Both the position numbers and the translations under genes were made by a program. Of a DNA stretch of 64,000 nucleotides, positions 55,315 to 63,061 are shown one piece after another. Every line of letters begins with the position of its first letter. The stretch's first letter is position 1. This stretch comes from Geobacter sp. SVR. Lineage in GTDB: Bacteria > Desulfobacterota > Desulfuromonadia > Geobacterales > Pseudopelobacteraceae. The stretch lies in assembly GCF_016865365.1 (NCBI RefSeq), contig NZ_AP024469.1, positions 310,001 to 374,000 on the forward strand, given 5' to 3'. The notes under the pieces were generated by a model that was not told the origin of the DNA, made no database searches, and was given only the letters and a program-made list of their open reading frames with translations.

Positions 55315-56061
55315 TCAAGAAGCAGGCGAGGCCCCCCGGGCCATTCTGTTGGATGCCACCTTCTGGCGCAGTTTGATGGCTGACAGAATCAGATTGGCGA
55401 TAATCGAAACGAAATAGATCTCGTCTTCGGGAAAGCTGCGCATGGACGTCGTCTGCAGATTGATGACGCCATAGACGCTTTTTCTGTCCGTAATCGGGAA
55501 CGACAGCATCGAATTGTACTTTTCCTCGTTCAGCTCGGGAAACACCTTGTAACGCGGGTCCTGCGAGGCGCGGCTGAGATTGAGCGGCTGCATCTCCTTG
55601 GCTACCGTCCCGGTTATGCCTTCGCCGATTTTGAGCCTGATCTGGCCGATTTTTTCCTGCTCAAAGCCATAGGTCGCCTTCAGGACCAGCTCCCCTTCCT
55701 CAAGCAGATAGATGTTACAGACGCTGGCATTCAACTGCCGGGCCAGTTTGTCGGCCACAGACTGGAGAACGTCCGCAAGCTCGAAGTCGGAGGACACCAG
55801 CATGCTGATCTCTTCCAGCGAAATGATCTCCATGTGCTCCCGGTTGGCCCGCTGCATGGTCAGCACCATCTTGCCCTTTTCGCTCTCCATGTAAGGGGTG
55901 AAGTTGGCTTTGTGGTAGAAGGGATTGACGGTCTTGACCTTTTCCGTAATGGTGCGGAAATCGGAGAAACCGCATGGGCAGGTCATTTTCACGCGATAGT
56001 TGTCGATGCGCTGACTGCTCATGGCTCTGCCGCATTTGCGGCAGCGTGCTGCGATCTGCAT
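55315..56061 (-). CDS. Zinc-ribbon plus GAF domain protein
   Basis: This 248-residue protein starts with a CxxC..CxC pair (residues 7, 10, 28, 30: RCRKCGR and MTCPCGF), a likely metal-binding ribbon. It continues with a GAF domain (about 85-235) of the kind that binds small ligands or haem (NIYLLEEGELVLKATYGFEQ, GEGITGTVAKE, YGVINLQTTSMRSF). There is no kinase or cyclase output, so it probably acts as a sensor or adaptor. It sits between RodZ and the receiver/UspA pair on the minus strand. Confidence 0.8.
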   Translation of the reverse strand: MQIAARCRKCGRAMSSQRIDNYRVKMTCPCGFSDFRTITEKVKTVNPFYHKANFTPYMESEKGKMVLTMQRANREHMEIISLEEISMLVSSDFELADVLQSVADKLARQLNASVCNIYLLEEGELVLKATYGFEQEKIGQIRLKIGEGITGTVAKEMQPLNLSRASQDPRYKVFPELNEEKYNSMLSFPITDRKSVYGVINLQTTSMRSFPEDEIYFVSIIANLILSAIKLRQKVASNRMARGASPAS

Positions 56062-56093
56062 GGCTGTGCTCCTTGCTGCGAATGGTTATGGAT

Positions 56094-56957
56094 TCAGGAC
56101 TTGACGCCATTTGCGTCAAGCGTCACATATGCCGGTTTGCCCTCGGGCCCCAAAGGCTTGATCTGCCTGCCGTTCAGCTCGATTTCGACCCCTCCGGCAT
56201 TGGAAAGTTCCAGGATGATGCTCTTGTCCGCCTTCCATTCGATGACGTCACCGACCGAAAGTTCATAATTCTGGGTAGCGGAACCGTCGATGGTCACGGC
56301 AAGCGTACCATTGCGGATCACTTTCATCCGCACGATGAAGTCCTTGGGGGCTTCGGCCGGCGGCGGTGCCACACCGGGACGCTCCGGCGGGGTGATGTGT
56401 TTTTCGGAAACGGCTGCCGGTGGTGCGGGGCTGGTAACGTGCGTTACGGACGGTACATTGCTGACACTCGAGCGGACTGGCTGGACAGGTGCGGCTATCG
56501 GGGTGCCCGGTCCGGGCGGCAGGGTCTGGCGCCGGGCCGGGGGAGTGGAAGAACGGTCCAGAATGTATGAGGTGACGATCAGCATCAGCAGCAGTACGGC
56601 CGGCAGTATCAGCTTCTTCCAGGGTACGCGGCGCCGTCTGGCGACTCCGCTGTCACCTGCGTTCAACGAGTGGTCGTGGCTGGTGGGAGAAGCATACAGC
56701 TTTTCGTACAGGCGCATCATGTCGTCGGCATTGAGGCCGAGATGGGTGGCGTAGATTCTCAGGAATCCCTTGAGATAGGCCTGGCTGGCGAAACCCTTGA
56801 TCTGGTCCTTTTCCAGCGCAGTGAGATGGTCGGTGCCGATTTTGGTGGCTTCGGCCGCCTCTTCCAGTGAAATGCCATGATATTCGCGGCAGCGTCTGAG
56901 AATTGCGCCCGGTGAGTTGGCGGAGTGATCCTGATGGTGGGTTTCATTAATGGACAA
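56094..56957 (-). CDS. rodZ: RodZ-like protein: HTH, single TM, DUF4115
   Basis: The 287-residue protein has an N-terminal XRE-type HTH (about 17-80: RCREYHGISLEEAAEATKIGTDHLTALEKDQIKGF) and one membrane helix (about 113-132). A Pro-rich linker leads to a periplasmic DUF4115 domain (about 215-285). This is the RodZ layout, which links MreB to the envelope and sets rod shape. The start is TTG 56957 with GAGGACC upstream. It follows the PilF-like gene by 11 bases, an arrangement seen in many Proteobacteria. Confidence 0.88.
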   Translation of the reverse strand: MSINETHHQDHSANSPGAILRRCREYHGISLEEAAEATKIGTDHLTALEKDQIKGFASQAYLKGFLRIYATHLGLNADDMMRLYEKLYASPTSHDHSLNAGDSGVARRRRVPWKKLILPAVLLLMLIVTSYILDRSSTPPARRQTLPPGPGTPIAAPVQPVRSSVSNVPSVTHVTSPAPPAAVSEKHITPPERPGVAPPPAEAPKDFIVRMKVIRNGTLAVTIDGSATQNYELSVGDVIEWKADKSIILELSNAGGVEIELNGRQIKPLGPEGKPAYVTLDANGVKS

Positions 56958-56968
56958 GCGGTCCTCGA

Positions 56969-57730
56969 TTACTTGAGCAGGTCCAGATATCCCAGGGTCA
57001 AATGGCCAAGTTCGGAATCCGGGATGATCCGAAGCACTTCCTTGAAGGCTGCTTTGGCGGCCTCTGTGTCATTCAGCTTGAGCTGGGCCAGACCGAGGTA
57101 ATAATAGGCGGCGCCGTAATCCTTGAAGATGTCGAGCGCCTTGCGGTATTCGGCTATGGCCAGTTCGGTCTTGTCCATTGCGAACCAGACCCGCCCGATC
57201 GAAAGACGGATGACAGGGTTGCGCGGATTGGCCACCGCGGCCGAACGCAGCTCTTCCAGAGCCTTGGCATATTCGCCCTTGCCCAGATAGGCCAGCCCCA
57301 GATTGATGACGGCATTCTCGCTGTTGTCGTAGAAGATGTCGTCTTTGACGATCTTGAACTGTTGGATCGCACTGTCCCAGCGTTTCAGCTCCAGGTAGGC
57401 CACACCCAGGTCATTGCGGGCCTTGGTAAAATTGGGCTTGAGGGTCAGGGCCCGCTGGAGTTTCTGCTCGGCCAGGTCGGGACGCTTCTTGCCGAGATAG
57501 GCGAGACCGAGATTGTACTGCAGCTCCGGGTTGTTGGGATCGAGCTTTTCGGCCTCGGTCAACTCCACCAACGCACGGGTGAAATTGCGCTCACCGAGGT
57601 AGGATAGCCCCATCTGGTAGTGGTAGACCTCCGGGTTCTTCCGGATCTCCTGCTGGCTGCGTCCGGTAGCGCACGCGTTGAGGAGCAGCAGAAAGAGCAT
57701 CGGAACGAACAATGGCAGACGCATCGTCAT
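56969..57730 (-). CDS. pilF: TPR lipoprotein, PilF/PilW type
   Basis: The 253-residue lipoprotein (lipobox LLNAC, Cys 20) has about six TPR units (SYLGERNFTRALVELTEAEKLDPNNP and similar). PilF/PilW lipoproteins help the PilQ secretin reach the outer membrane and so are needed for type IV pili. Position directly before rodZ supports the assignment. In many genomes rlmN sits just upstream, but here it is 4 kb away. The gene could also be a general TPR lipoprotein. Confidence 0.82.
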   Translation of the reverse strand: MTMRLPLFVPMLFLLLLNACATGRSQQEIRKNPEVYHYQMGLSYLGERNFTRALVELTEAEKLDPNNPELQYNLGLAYLGKKRPDLAEQKLQRALTLKPNFTKARNDLGVAYLELKRWDSAIQQFKIVKDDIFYDNSENAVINLGLAYLGKGEYAKALEELRSAAVANPRNPVIRLSIGRVWFAMDKTELAIAEYRKALDIFKDYGAAYYYLGLAQLKLNDTEAAKAAFKEVLRIIPDSELGHLTLGYLDLLK

Positions 57731-57842
57731 GAATCACCAGCGTGGAATCTACCCGTGCTGAAACAGGTGAAATACTGATAAAAACTAGCAAACTAACCCG
57801 GCAATGTCAATAAAATGGCTCTGCAGCCGGTGCGGGTAAAGA

Positions 57843-57859
57843 CGCCGCTCACAGCGGCG
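57843..57859 (-). terminator. Hairpin at the end of the PfkB kinase gene
   Basis: CGCCGCT-CAC-AGCGGCG spans the stop codon at 57849-57851, and TCTTT follows on the minus strand. Short stem (7 bp) but likely enough to terminate. Confidence 0.55.
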
Positions 57860-58766
57860 CGATGTCCCGGAAGCTGGTAAGCGACCTGAAGCTTCTGTAG
57901 CGGGCTTCGATTTCCCGGTATTCAAGACGCTTCATGCGCTCCAGACTGAAGTCCTCCACATTGAACGATGCCATAACACTGCCGAACACGATGGCCTGGC
58001 GGATGCCTTCCTCGGTCAGGTCTCCGGTGTTGGCCAGGTAGCCCATGAAGCCGCCGGCAAAGGTATCACCGGCTCCGGTCGGATCGAAAACATCCTCCAG
58101 CGGATAGGCGGGCGCCGCAAAAACCGAATCGGCCGTGAACATCAGTACGCCGTATTCCCCGCGCTTGACCACCAGGCGCTTGCACCCCAGGGCAATGATC
58201 TGGCGGGCAGCCTTGACCAGGTTGACCTCGCCGGTGAACTGGCGGGCCTCCCCCTCGTTGATGACGACGATATCCACCTTCTGCAGCACCTTCCTGAGTG
58301 CCTCAGGCTTCGAACTGATCCAGAAATTCATGGTATCGCAGGCGACCAGTTTCGGCGAGGATACCTGCTCCAGAACCTCAATCTGCAGGTCGGGGTCGAT
58401 GTTGGCAAGGAAGAGGTACTCCGCATTACGATAGCTGTCCGGCAGGTTCGGGCGGAAGGCGGTCAGCACGTTGAGCTGGGTATCCAGGGTCTGGGCCTCG
58501 TTCAGGTCATAGCCGTATCGGCCGGTCCAGTGAAAGGTCCTGCCGGGGATGCGCTGGAGGCCGTCAGTATTGATGTCACGCGACTGGAGGAACCGGACGT
58601 GTTCCTCGGGAAAATCATCTCCCACCACCGCCACCAGTGATACATCGGTAAAGAAGCTGGCCGAGGTGGAAAAGTAGGTGGCCGACCCGCCCAGAACGTT
58701 CTCTCCCCGTCCGAAGGGGGTTTCGACCGTGTCAAAGGCTACGGTGCCGACAACGACGATGCTCAT
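57849..58766 (-). CDS. PfkB-family sugar/nucleoside kinase
   Basis: The 305-residue protein has the PfkB signatures: GTVAFDTVETPFG and LGGSATYFSTSASFF near the N-terminus, and DPTGAGDTFAGGFMGYL with the catalytic Asp near residue 237. Family members phosphorylate ribose, adenosine or other alcohols with ATP. Adjacency to mtnP makes adenosine or methylthioribose plausible, but the sequence does not decide. GGAG precedes ATG 58766 at 8 bases. Confidence 0.85.
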   Translation of the reverse strand: MSIVVVGTVAFDTVETPFGRGENVLGGSATYFSTSASFFTDVSLVAVVGDDFPEEHVRFLQSRDINTDGLQRIPGRTFHWTGRYGYDLNEAQTLDTQLNVLTAFRPNLPDSYRNAEYLFLANIDPDLQIEVLEQVSSPKLVACDTMNFWISSKPEALRKVLQKVDIVVINEGEARQFTGEVNLVKAARQIIALGCKRLVVKRGEYGVLMFTADSVFAAPAYPLEDVFDPTGAGDTFAGGFMGYLANTGDLTEEGIRQAIVFGSVMASFNVEDFSLERMKRLEYREIEARYRSFRSLTSFRDIAPL

Positions 58767-58932
58767 TGAAAAACTCCTTTTTTTGCCACAGAGAACACAG
58801 AAAAAAAATTGCGAGAATTGTCGGCTAAGCCATAAAGGGGGATTGCGAGGACTTGTCCGTCAATCCGTTTCGTTAAATGATCCGGTTCTTCCGGTTTCCT
58901 CTGTGGCCTGTGTTCTCTCTGGCGGTGAGGTT
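58767..58932. repeat. CTCTGTGTCC-family inverted repeat pair between the PfkB gene and mtnP
   Basis: TTTTGCCACAGAGAACACAG (58781-58800) faces CCTCTGTGGCCTGTGTTCTC (58899-58918) in inverted orientation. About 100 bases lie between. The right arm abuts the mtnP stop. Confidence 0.7.
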
Positions 58933-59793
58933 TTATAAGTATTTCCCTATGATCGGCTTCAGCCGTTCCTTTGCCTCGGCCGGAATGGCGGCACGGTCGG
59001 TGATAATGGAGTGCTGCATGGCGCTGCTGCAGGTGCAGGTCCGCTCCCGCTGGATCTCGGCCACTGCCTGGCGGATGATGTTCTTCGCCATGGCCACATT
59101 CTGGCAGATCACGGCAATGACCGCCTCCACCGAGACGTCGGCATGGTGCTCATGCCAGCAGTCGTAGTCGGTCGACAGCGCGATGATGCCGTAGCAGATT
59201 TCAGCCTCGCGGGCCAGTTTGGCCTCGGTCAGATTGGTCATGCCTATGATCGAGGCGCCCAGACCCAGGTACATGAACGACTCTGCCCTGGTGGAAAAGG
59301 CGGGCCCCTCCATACAGATGTAGGTGCCCCCTTTGTGAACCGTTGCTCCCGCAGCGCGGGCGGCGTTGTAGAGCGTATCAGAAAGGGTGCCGCAGACCGG
59401 ATCGGCAAAGCCGGCATGGGCAACGATGCCGTCGCCGAAGAAGGTGTCCTTGCGGATACCCTTGGTGCGGTCGATGAACTGATCGGGGATCACGATATGT
59501 CCCGGGGCAATGGCCTCCTTGAGGCTTCCCACGGCGGAAACGGAGATGATCTGTTCGACACCGAGTTGCTTCATGCCGTAGATGTTGGCACGGTAATTCA
59601 CCTCCGAGGGCAGGAGCCGGTGCCCACGGCCATGGCGCGGCAGAAACACCATCCTCACGCCGTTCAGTACGCCGGTCACATATTCGTCCGAGGGTGCACC
59701 GAAGGGGGTTTCCACTGAAATCCGCTCGACACCCTCCAGCCCTTCGATGTCATACAGACCGCTGCCGCCGATAACGCCTATGGTTGTCGTCAT
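58933..59793 (-). CDS. mtnP: S-methyl-5'-thioadenosine phosphorylase
   Basis: The 286-residue protein matches MTAP/PNP-II enzymes, which split methylthioadenosine into adenine and methylthioribose-1-phosphate. It shows IGVIGGSGLYDIEG, LPRHGRGHRLLPSEVNYRANI, SVSAVGSLKEAI, YICMEGPAFSTRAES, IGMTNLTEAKLAREAEICYG and STDYDCWHEHH, covering phosphate- and base-binding sites. AAGGAAAG lies before the ATG. It may also accept inosine or adenosine; some members do. Confidence 0.96.
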   Translation of the reverse strand: MTTTIGVIGGSGLYDIEGLEGVERISVETPFGAPSDEYVTGVLNGVRMVFLPRHGRGHRLLPSEVNYRANIYGMKQLGVEQIISVSAVGSLKEAIAPGHIVIPDQFIDRTKGIRKDTFFGDGIVAHAGFADPVCGTLSDTLYNAARAAGATVHKGGTYICMEGPAFSTRAESFMYLGLGASIIGMTNLTEAKLAREAEICYGIIALSTDYDCWHEHHADVSVEAVIAVICQNVAMAKNIIRQAVAEIQRERTCTCSSAMQHSIITDRAAIPAEAKERLKPIIGKYL

Positions 59794-60394
59794 CTATTCT
59801 TTCCTTTCAGCGATTGCTGAGTTCACTTCATGGGGAAGTGGCGAAACGCATTGTACAAGGGATTAGACTCTACGGGTTTCAGGGGTAAAATTCAACGATT
59901 ATTTTCCTGAAAATGCCCGTGTGGATTGGAATTACATCGATTTTCCGACCGGATCATATTTTGATCTGCGGCACCTGTCGGCCGCAACGCCGGCTTGTTT
60001 CCGCCACCAAAAAACCGAAGTCAGGGGCCTTCCGGCACGGCGCAGGTCGCAAAGCCTTCATGAAAATAATGGCTTGCGTTTCTGCTGAAATAGCTCTATG
60101 CTACCTGTCAGACTGTCACCCGAACAACGGCATGGTGTCCGTTGTTTTCTTTTTGATCATCGCTTACCGACCCCCTGATTCACTCCACTTCTCGAAGTTG
60201 GCAGAATGCTTGGCAGGCGAAGATTTATGTGCCTTCACAATGCGGCTTGCGCCTTTGCGCCCCGGCTGCATCTGTTCGGCACTGTACAGCCTGCACACGC
60301 AGTACTGCCGTCCTGTCCCGAGGATCAACGGTTGATCCCGCGGCCTGCGTGCGCTCCGGTCCAGACACCGCCAACGCCCAAAAAGGAAAATAGT
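59794..60394. other. 600-base region upstream of the RhlE-like helicase, with a promoter-terminator leader
   Basis: No protein gene is supported. A promoter-like pair TTGCGT (60074-60079), 17 bases, TATGCT (60097-60102) is followed within about 20 bases by a hairpin AACAACGG (60123-60130)/CCGTTGTT (60139-60146) and TTCTTTTT. Transcripts starting here would end at about 60155 unless read through, then continue 240 bases to the helicase start. The rest shows no recognisable signal. Confidence 0.5.
60122..60155 (+). terminator. Leader terminator/attenuator upstream of the DEAD-box helicase
   Basis: AACAACGG, loop CATGGTGT, CCGTTGTT and TTCTTTTT form an 8-bp hairpin with a T-tract, 240 bases upstream of the helicase start and about 20 bases after a promoter-like pair. 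It would give a very short transcript unless read-through is allowed. Confidence 0.6.
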
Positions 60395-61777
60395 ATGACC
60401 TTCGCAGAACTCAACCTCAATCCGGCCATTCTCAAGGCGGTTACCGCCTGCGGCTACACCAATCCCACGCCGATCCAGCAGCAGGCCATCCCGATCGTGA
60501 TGACCGGGGCTGACCTGATCGCCACTGCCCAGACCGGCACCGGCAAAACCGCTGCCTTCGTCTTGCCCGGCCTGCAGCGCCTGACAACACCTTCCGCCAT
60601 TCCGGGCAAAGGACCGCGCATTCTGGTTTTGACTCCTACCCGCGAACTGGCCGGCCAAGTCATGGATGCCGCCCGCACCTACGGGCGAGGCATGAGGCTG
60701 CGCTGCGGTTCACTCCTGGGAGGAATGCCCTACCGCGAGCAGTTGCGGCTCCTTTCGGCACCGGTCGATATCATCGTGGCCACCCCCGGACGTCTGCTGG
60801 ACCACCTGGAACGGGGCAGCGTGCGGCTCGACCGCCTGGAGATGCTGATCCTGGACGAGGCCGACCGCATGCTCGACATGGGTTTCAGCGAAGACATGGA
60901 AAAGATCGTCGCCCGTGCGCCGGAGACCCGTCAGACCTTGATGTTTACTGCCACTATGGAGAATTCCGTGCTCAGGCTGGCCCAGAAGATGCTGCGCGAG
61001 CCGCAGCGCATCGAGCTGGCGGTACGCACTGCTTCGCATGAACTGATCGAGCAGCGCCTGCACGTGGCCGACAGTCTGCATCACAAGAAGGAATTGCTGC
61101 GTCACCTGGTCAGCGACCAGAAACTCACCCGTGCCATCATCTTCTCCGCCACCAAGCGGGATGCCGATGATCTGGCCCGTGAGCTGACCCGCGACGGCCA
61201 TCCGGCTGCGGCGCTGCACGGCGATATGAATCAGTTCGCCCGCAACAAGACCATCGAGCGTATGCGCCGGGGTGGCATCCGCCTGCTGGTGGCTACTGAC
61301 GTGGCTGCCCGGGGACTGGATGTGACCGGCATCAGCCACGTGATCAACTTCGACCTGCCGCGCTTTGCCGAGGATTACGTCCACCGCATCGGCCGCACCG
61401 GCCGGGCCGGAGCGAGCGGAGTCGCCATTTCGTTCGTCTCGTCCTCGGAGCTGAGCTACCTGGAGCGGATCGAGCGCTTCATCGGCAAGCGACTGCCGGA
61501 GCAGAACATCGACGGTCTGGCGCCGCTGACCGTGCTGAGGCGGGTGTCGTCGGGCAACAATGCCCGCCGTCCCGGCGGCCCGGGGAAGGGGCGTTATGCC
61601 AAGTCTTCCGGCGGCAACGGCGGCAGAAACCAGTCCCAGGGCAAGAGCTGGGGCGGTTCGGCCAAGCCTGGTCGAGCCGGGGCTCCGGGCGCAAGTCGGC
61701 CGCAGCGTAGCGCCACCCATCAGCCGGTAATCGAGTACCGTACCCGGCGGGCCGAGGCGATGAAGAATCAGCCGTAA
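60395..61777 (+). CDS. rhlE: DEAD-box RNA helicase, RhlE-like
   Basis: The 460-residue ATP-dependent RNA helicase carries the standard motifs in order: GYTNPTPIQQQAIP (Q motif), AQTGTGKT (I), PTRELAGQ (Ia), TPGRLLDH, DEAD in LILDEADRMLDMGF (II), TAT for SAT in FTATME (III), and VHRIGRTGRAG (VI). The C-terminal tail is Gly/Arg/Ser-rich, as in RhlE and cold-induced helicases. ATG 60395 has AAGGA upstream; an in-frame extension to 60206 is unsupported. A long leader with an attenuator-like hairpin precedes it. Confidence 0.93.
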   Translation: MTFAELNLNPAILKAVTACGYTNPTPIQQQAIPIVMTGADLIATAQTGTGKTAAFVLPGLQRLTTPSAIPGKGPRILVLTPTRELAGQVMDAARTYGRGMRLRCGSLLGGMPYREQLRLLSAPVDIIVATPGRLLDHLERGSVRLDRLEMLILDEADRMLDMGFSEDMEKIVARAPETRQTLMFTATMENSVLRLAQKMLREPQRIELAVRTASHELIEQRLHVADSLHHKKELLRHLVSDQKLTRAIIFSATKRDADDLARELTRDGHPAAALHGDMNQFARNKTIERMRRGGIRLLVATDVAARGLDVTGISHVINFDLPRFAEDYVHRIGRTGRAGASGVAISFVSSSELSYLERIERFIGKRLPEQNIDGLAPLTVLRRVSSGNNARRPGGPGKGRYAKSSGGNGGRNQSQGKSWGGSAKPGRAGAPGASRPQRSATHQPVIEYRTRRAEAMKNQP

Positions 61778-61811
61778 CCATTCCCCGATCATCATCGGGA
61801 CGACAACATGA

Positions 61812-61849
61812 AAAAAGACCTGCGTGCATTGGCTGCCGCAGGTCTTTTT
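61812..61849. terminator. Bidirectional terminator between rhlE and rlmN
   Basis: AAAAAGACCTGCG (61812-61824) and CGCAGGTCTTTTT (61837-61849) form a perfect 13-bp stem including A and T tracts, usable from both strands. Confidence 0.95.
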
Positions 61850-61887
61850 CGTTCTTCAGGCTGGAGTGCGAGCATGGGAAACAGGGG

Positions 61888-63033
61888 TTATGCCAAGGGC
61901 TCCCCCCCCTGTCCCAGACGTCCCTTCAATTGTCCGCAGGCGGCGGAAATGTCGCCGCCACGGCTGTCGCGGGTGATGACCGTTACATGGCGATCGATCA
62001 GGTATTTGTGGAAGGCATCGATGGCGGCCTGGGAAGGGGCCTTGAAATCGCAGCCTTCATGCTCGTTGAAGGGGATCAGGTTGACCTTGTTGGGTATGTC
62101 GCTGATCAGGCGCAGCAACCGCTTGGCATCCTCCAGCGTATCGTTCAGCCCCCCCAAAAGGACATATTCGAAAGTCACCTTGCGGCGGCCGGGCAGCGGA
62201 AATTCCCGGCAGGCCCGGAGCAATTCCTTGATCGGATAGCTGCGGTTGACCGGCATGATCCGGTTGCGCAATTCGTCGGTGGTGGCGTTCAGGGAAACCG
62301 CCAGGTTGACGTTCGGTATCTCGCGCCCCAGACGGGCCATCTGCGGTACCAGTCCGCAGGTCGAGACGGTCACGCGGCGGTTGGAGAACTGCAATCCGTT
62401 GCCGTCGATCATGATCTGAATGGCGGGGATGACATTGTCCAGGTTGTGCAGGGGTTCGCCCATGCCCATCAGCACGATGTTGCGGATCTCGGCCTGTGAC
62501 TGCGAACGGTCGCCATCCTCGTCGTCTCCCCAGATATCATCCGCCGATTGGGGGGTGGGGGGATTGCGGGCGATGTCCCGCCGGACTGCCATGATCTGGT
62601 TGACGATCTCAGCCGTGGTCAGGTTGCGGGTCAGCTTGAACGTGCCGGTCAGGCAGAATTCGCAGCCCATGGCACAGCCTGCCTGGGACGAGATGCAGAG
62701 CGTGTTGCGCCCCTCGATCGGGATCAGCACCGATTCGACCGCATTACCGTCTCCCAGGTTGAAGAGATACTTGCGGGTGCCGTCGCTGCCCTCCTCGACC
62801 GCCTCCGGCTCGAGGTTGCTGATAAAGGCCTTTTCGGTTAGTTCCCGGCGCAGCTCCTTGGAGATATTGGTCATCTCGTCGAAGGTGCGGGCATCCTGCT
62901 GGTAGATCCATTTGAAGACCTGGGTGGCGCGGAAGCGCTCCTTGCCATGGCCCAGCAGGAAATGTTCCAGGGCCGGGAGGTTCAGGTTCTTCAGGTCGGT
63001 TTTGCATGCGGCTGTTGTCATCGTGCTATCCAT
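61888..63033 (-). CDS. rlmN: 23S rRNA / tRNA (adenine-C2) methyltransferase RlmN
   Basis: The 381-residue radical-SAM enzyme methylates C2 of A2503 in 23S rRNA and A37 in some tRNAs. The cluster motif is CxxxCxxC in [12 protein letters not shown]. Catalytic Cys lie in [12 protein letters not shown] and near the C-terminus ([10 protein letters not shown]). SAM-binding MGMGEPLHN is complete. An acidic, Ser/Asp-rich insert of about 25 residues (around [13 protein letters not shown]) precedes VLMGMGEPL and is not usual. Start codons at 63033 and 63021 are both possible. No pilF or ndk neighbour as in many genomes. Confidence 0.95.
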   Translation of the reverse strand: MDSTMTTAACKTDLKNLNLPALEHFLLGHGKERFRATQVFKWIYQQDARTFDEMTNISKELRRELTEKAFISNLEPEAVEEGSDGTRKYLFNLGDGNAVESVLIPIEGRNTLCISSQAGCAMGCEFCLTGTFKLTRNLTTAEIVNQIMAVRRDIARNPPTPQSADDIWGDDEDGDRSQSQAEIRNIVLMGMGEPLHNLDNVIPAIQIMIDGNGLQFSNRRVTVSTCGLVPQMARLGREIPNVNLAVSLNATTDELRNRIMPVNRSYPIKELLRACREFPLPGRRKVTFEYVLLGGLNDTLEDAKRLLRLISDIPNKVNLIPFNEHEGCDFKAPSQAAIDAFHKYLIDRHVTVITRDSRGGDISAACGQLKGRLGQGGEPLA

Positions 63034-63061
63034 TTGCGGTCTAAGTGAAGAAAAATGTTAT

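Noticed and set aside
59913-60335. 140-codon plus-strand ORF upstream of the helicase
   Set aside because: No ribosome binding site, no family pattern, and it overlaps the leader promoter and terminator.
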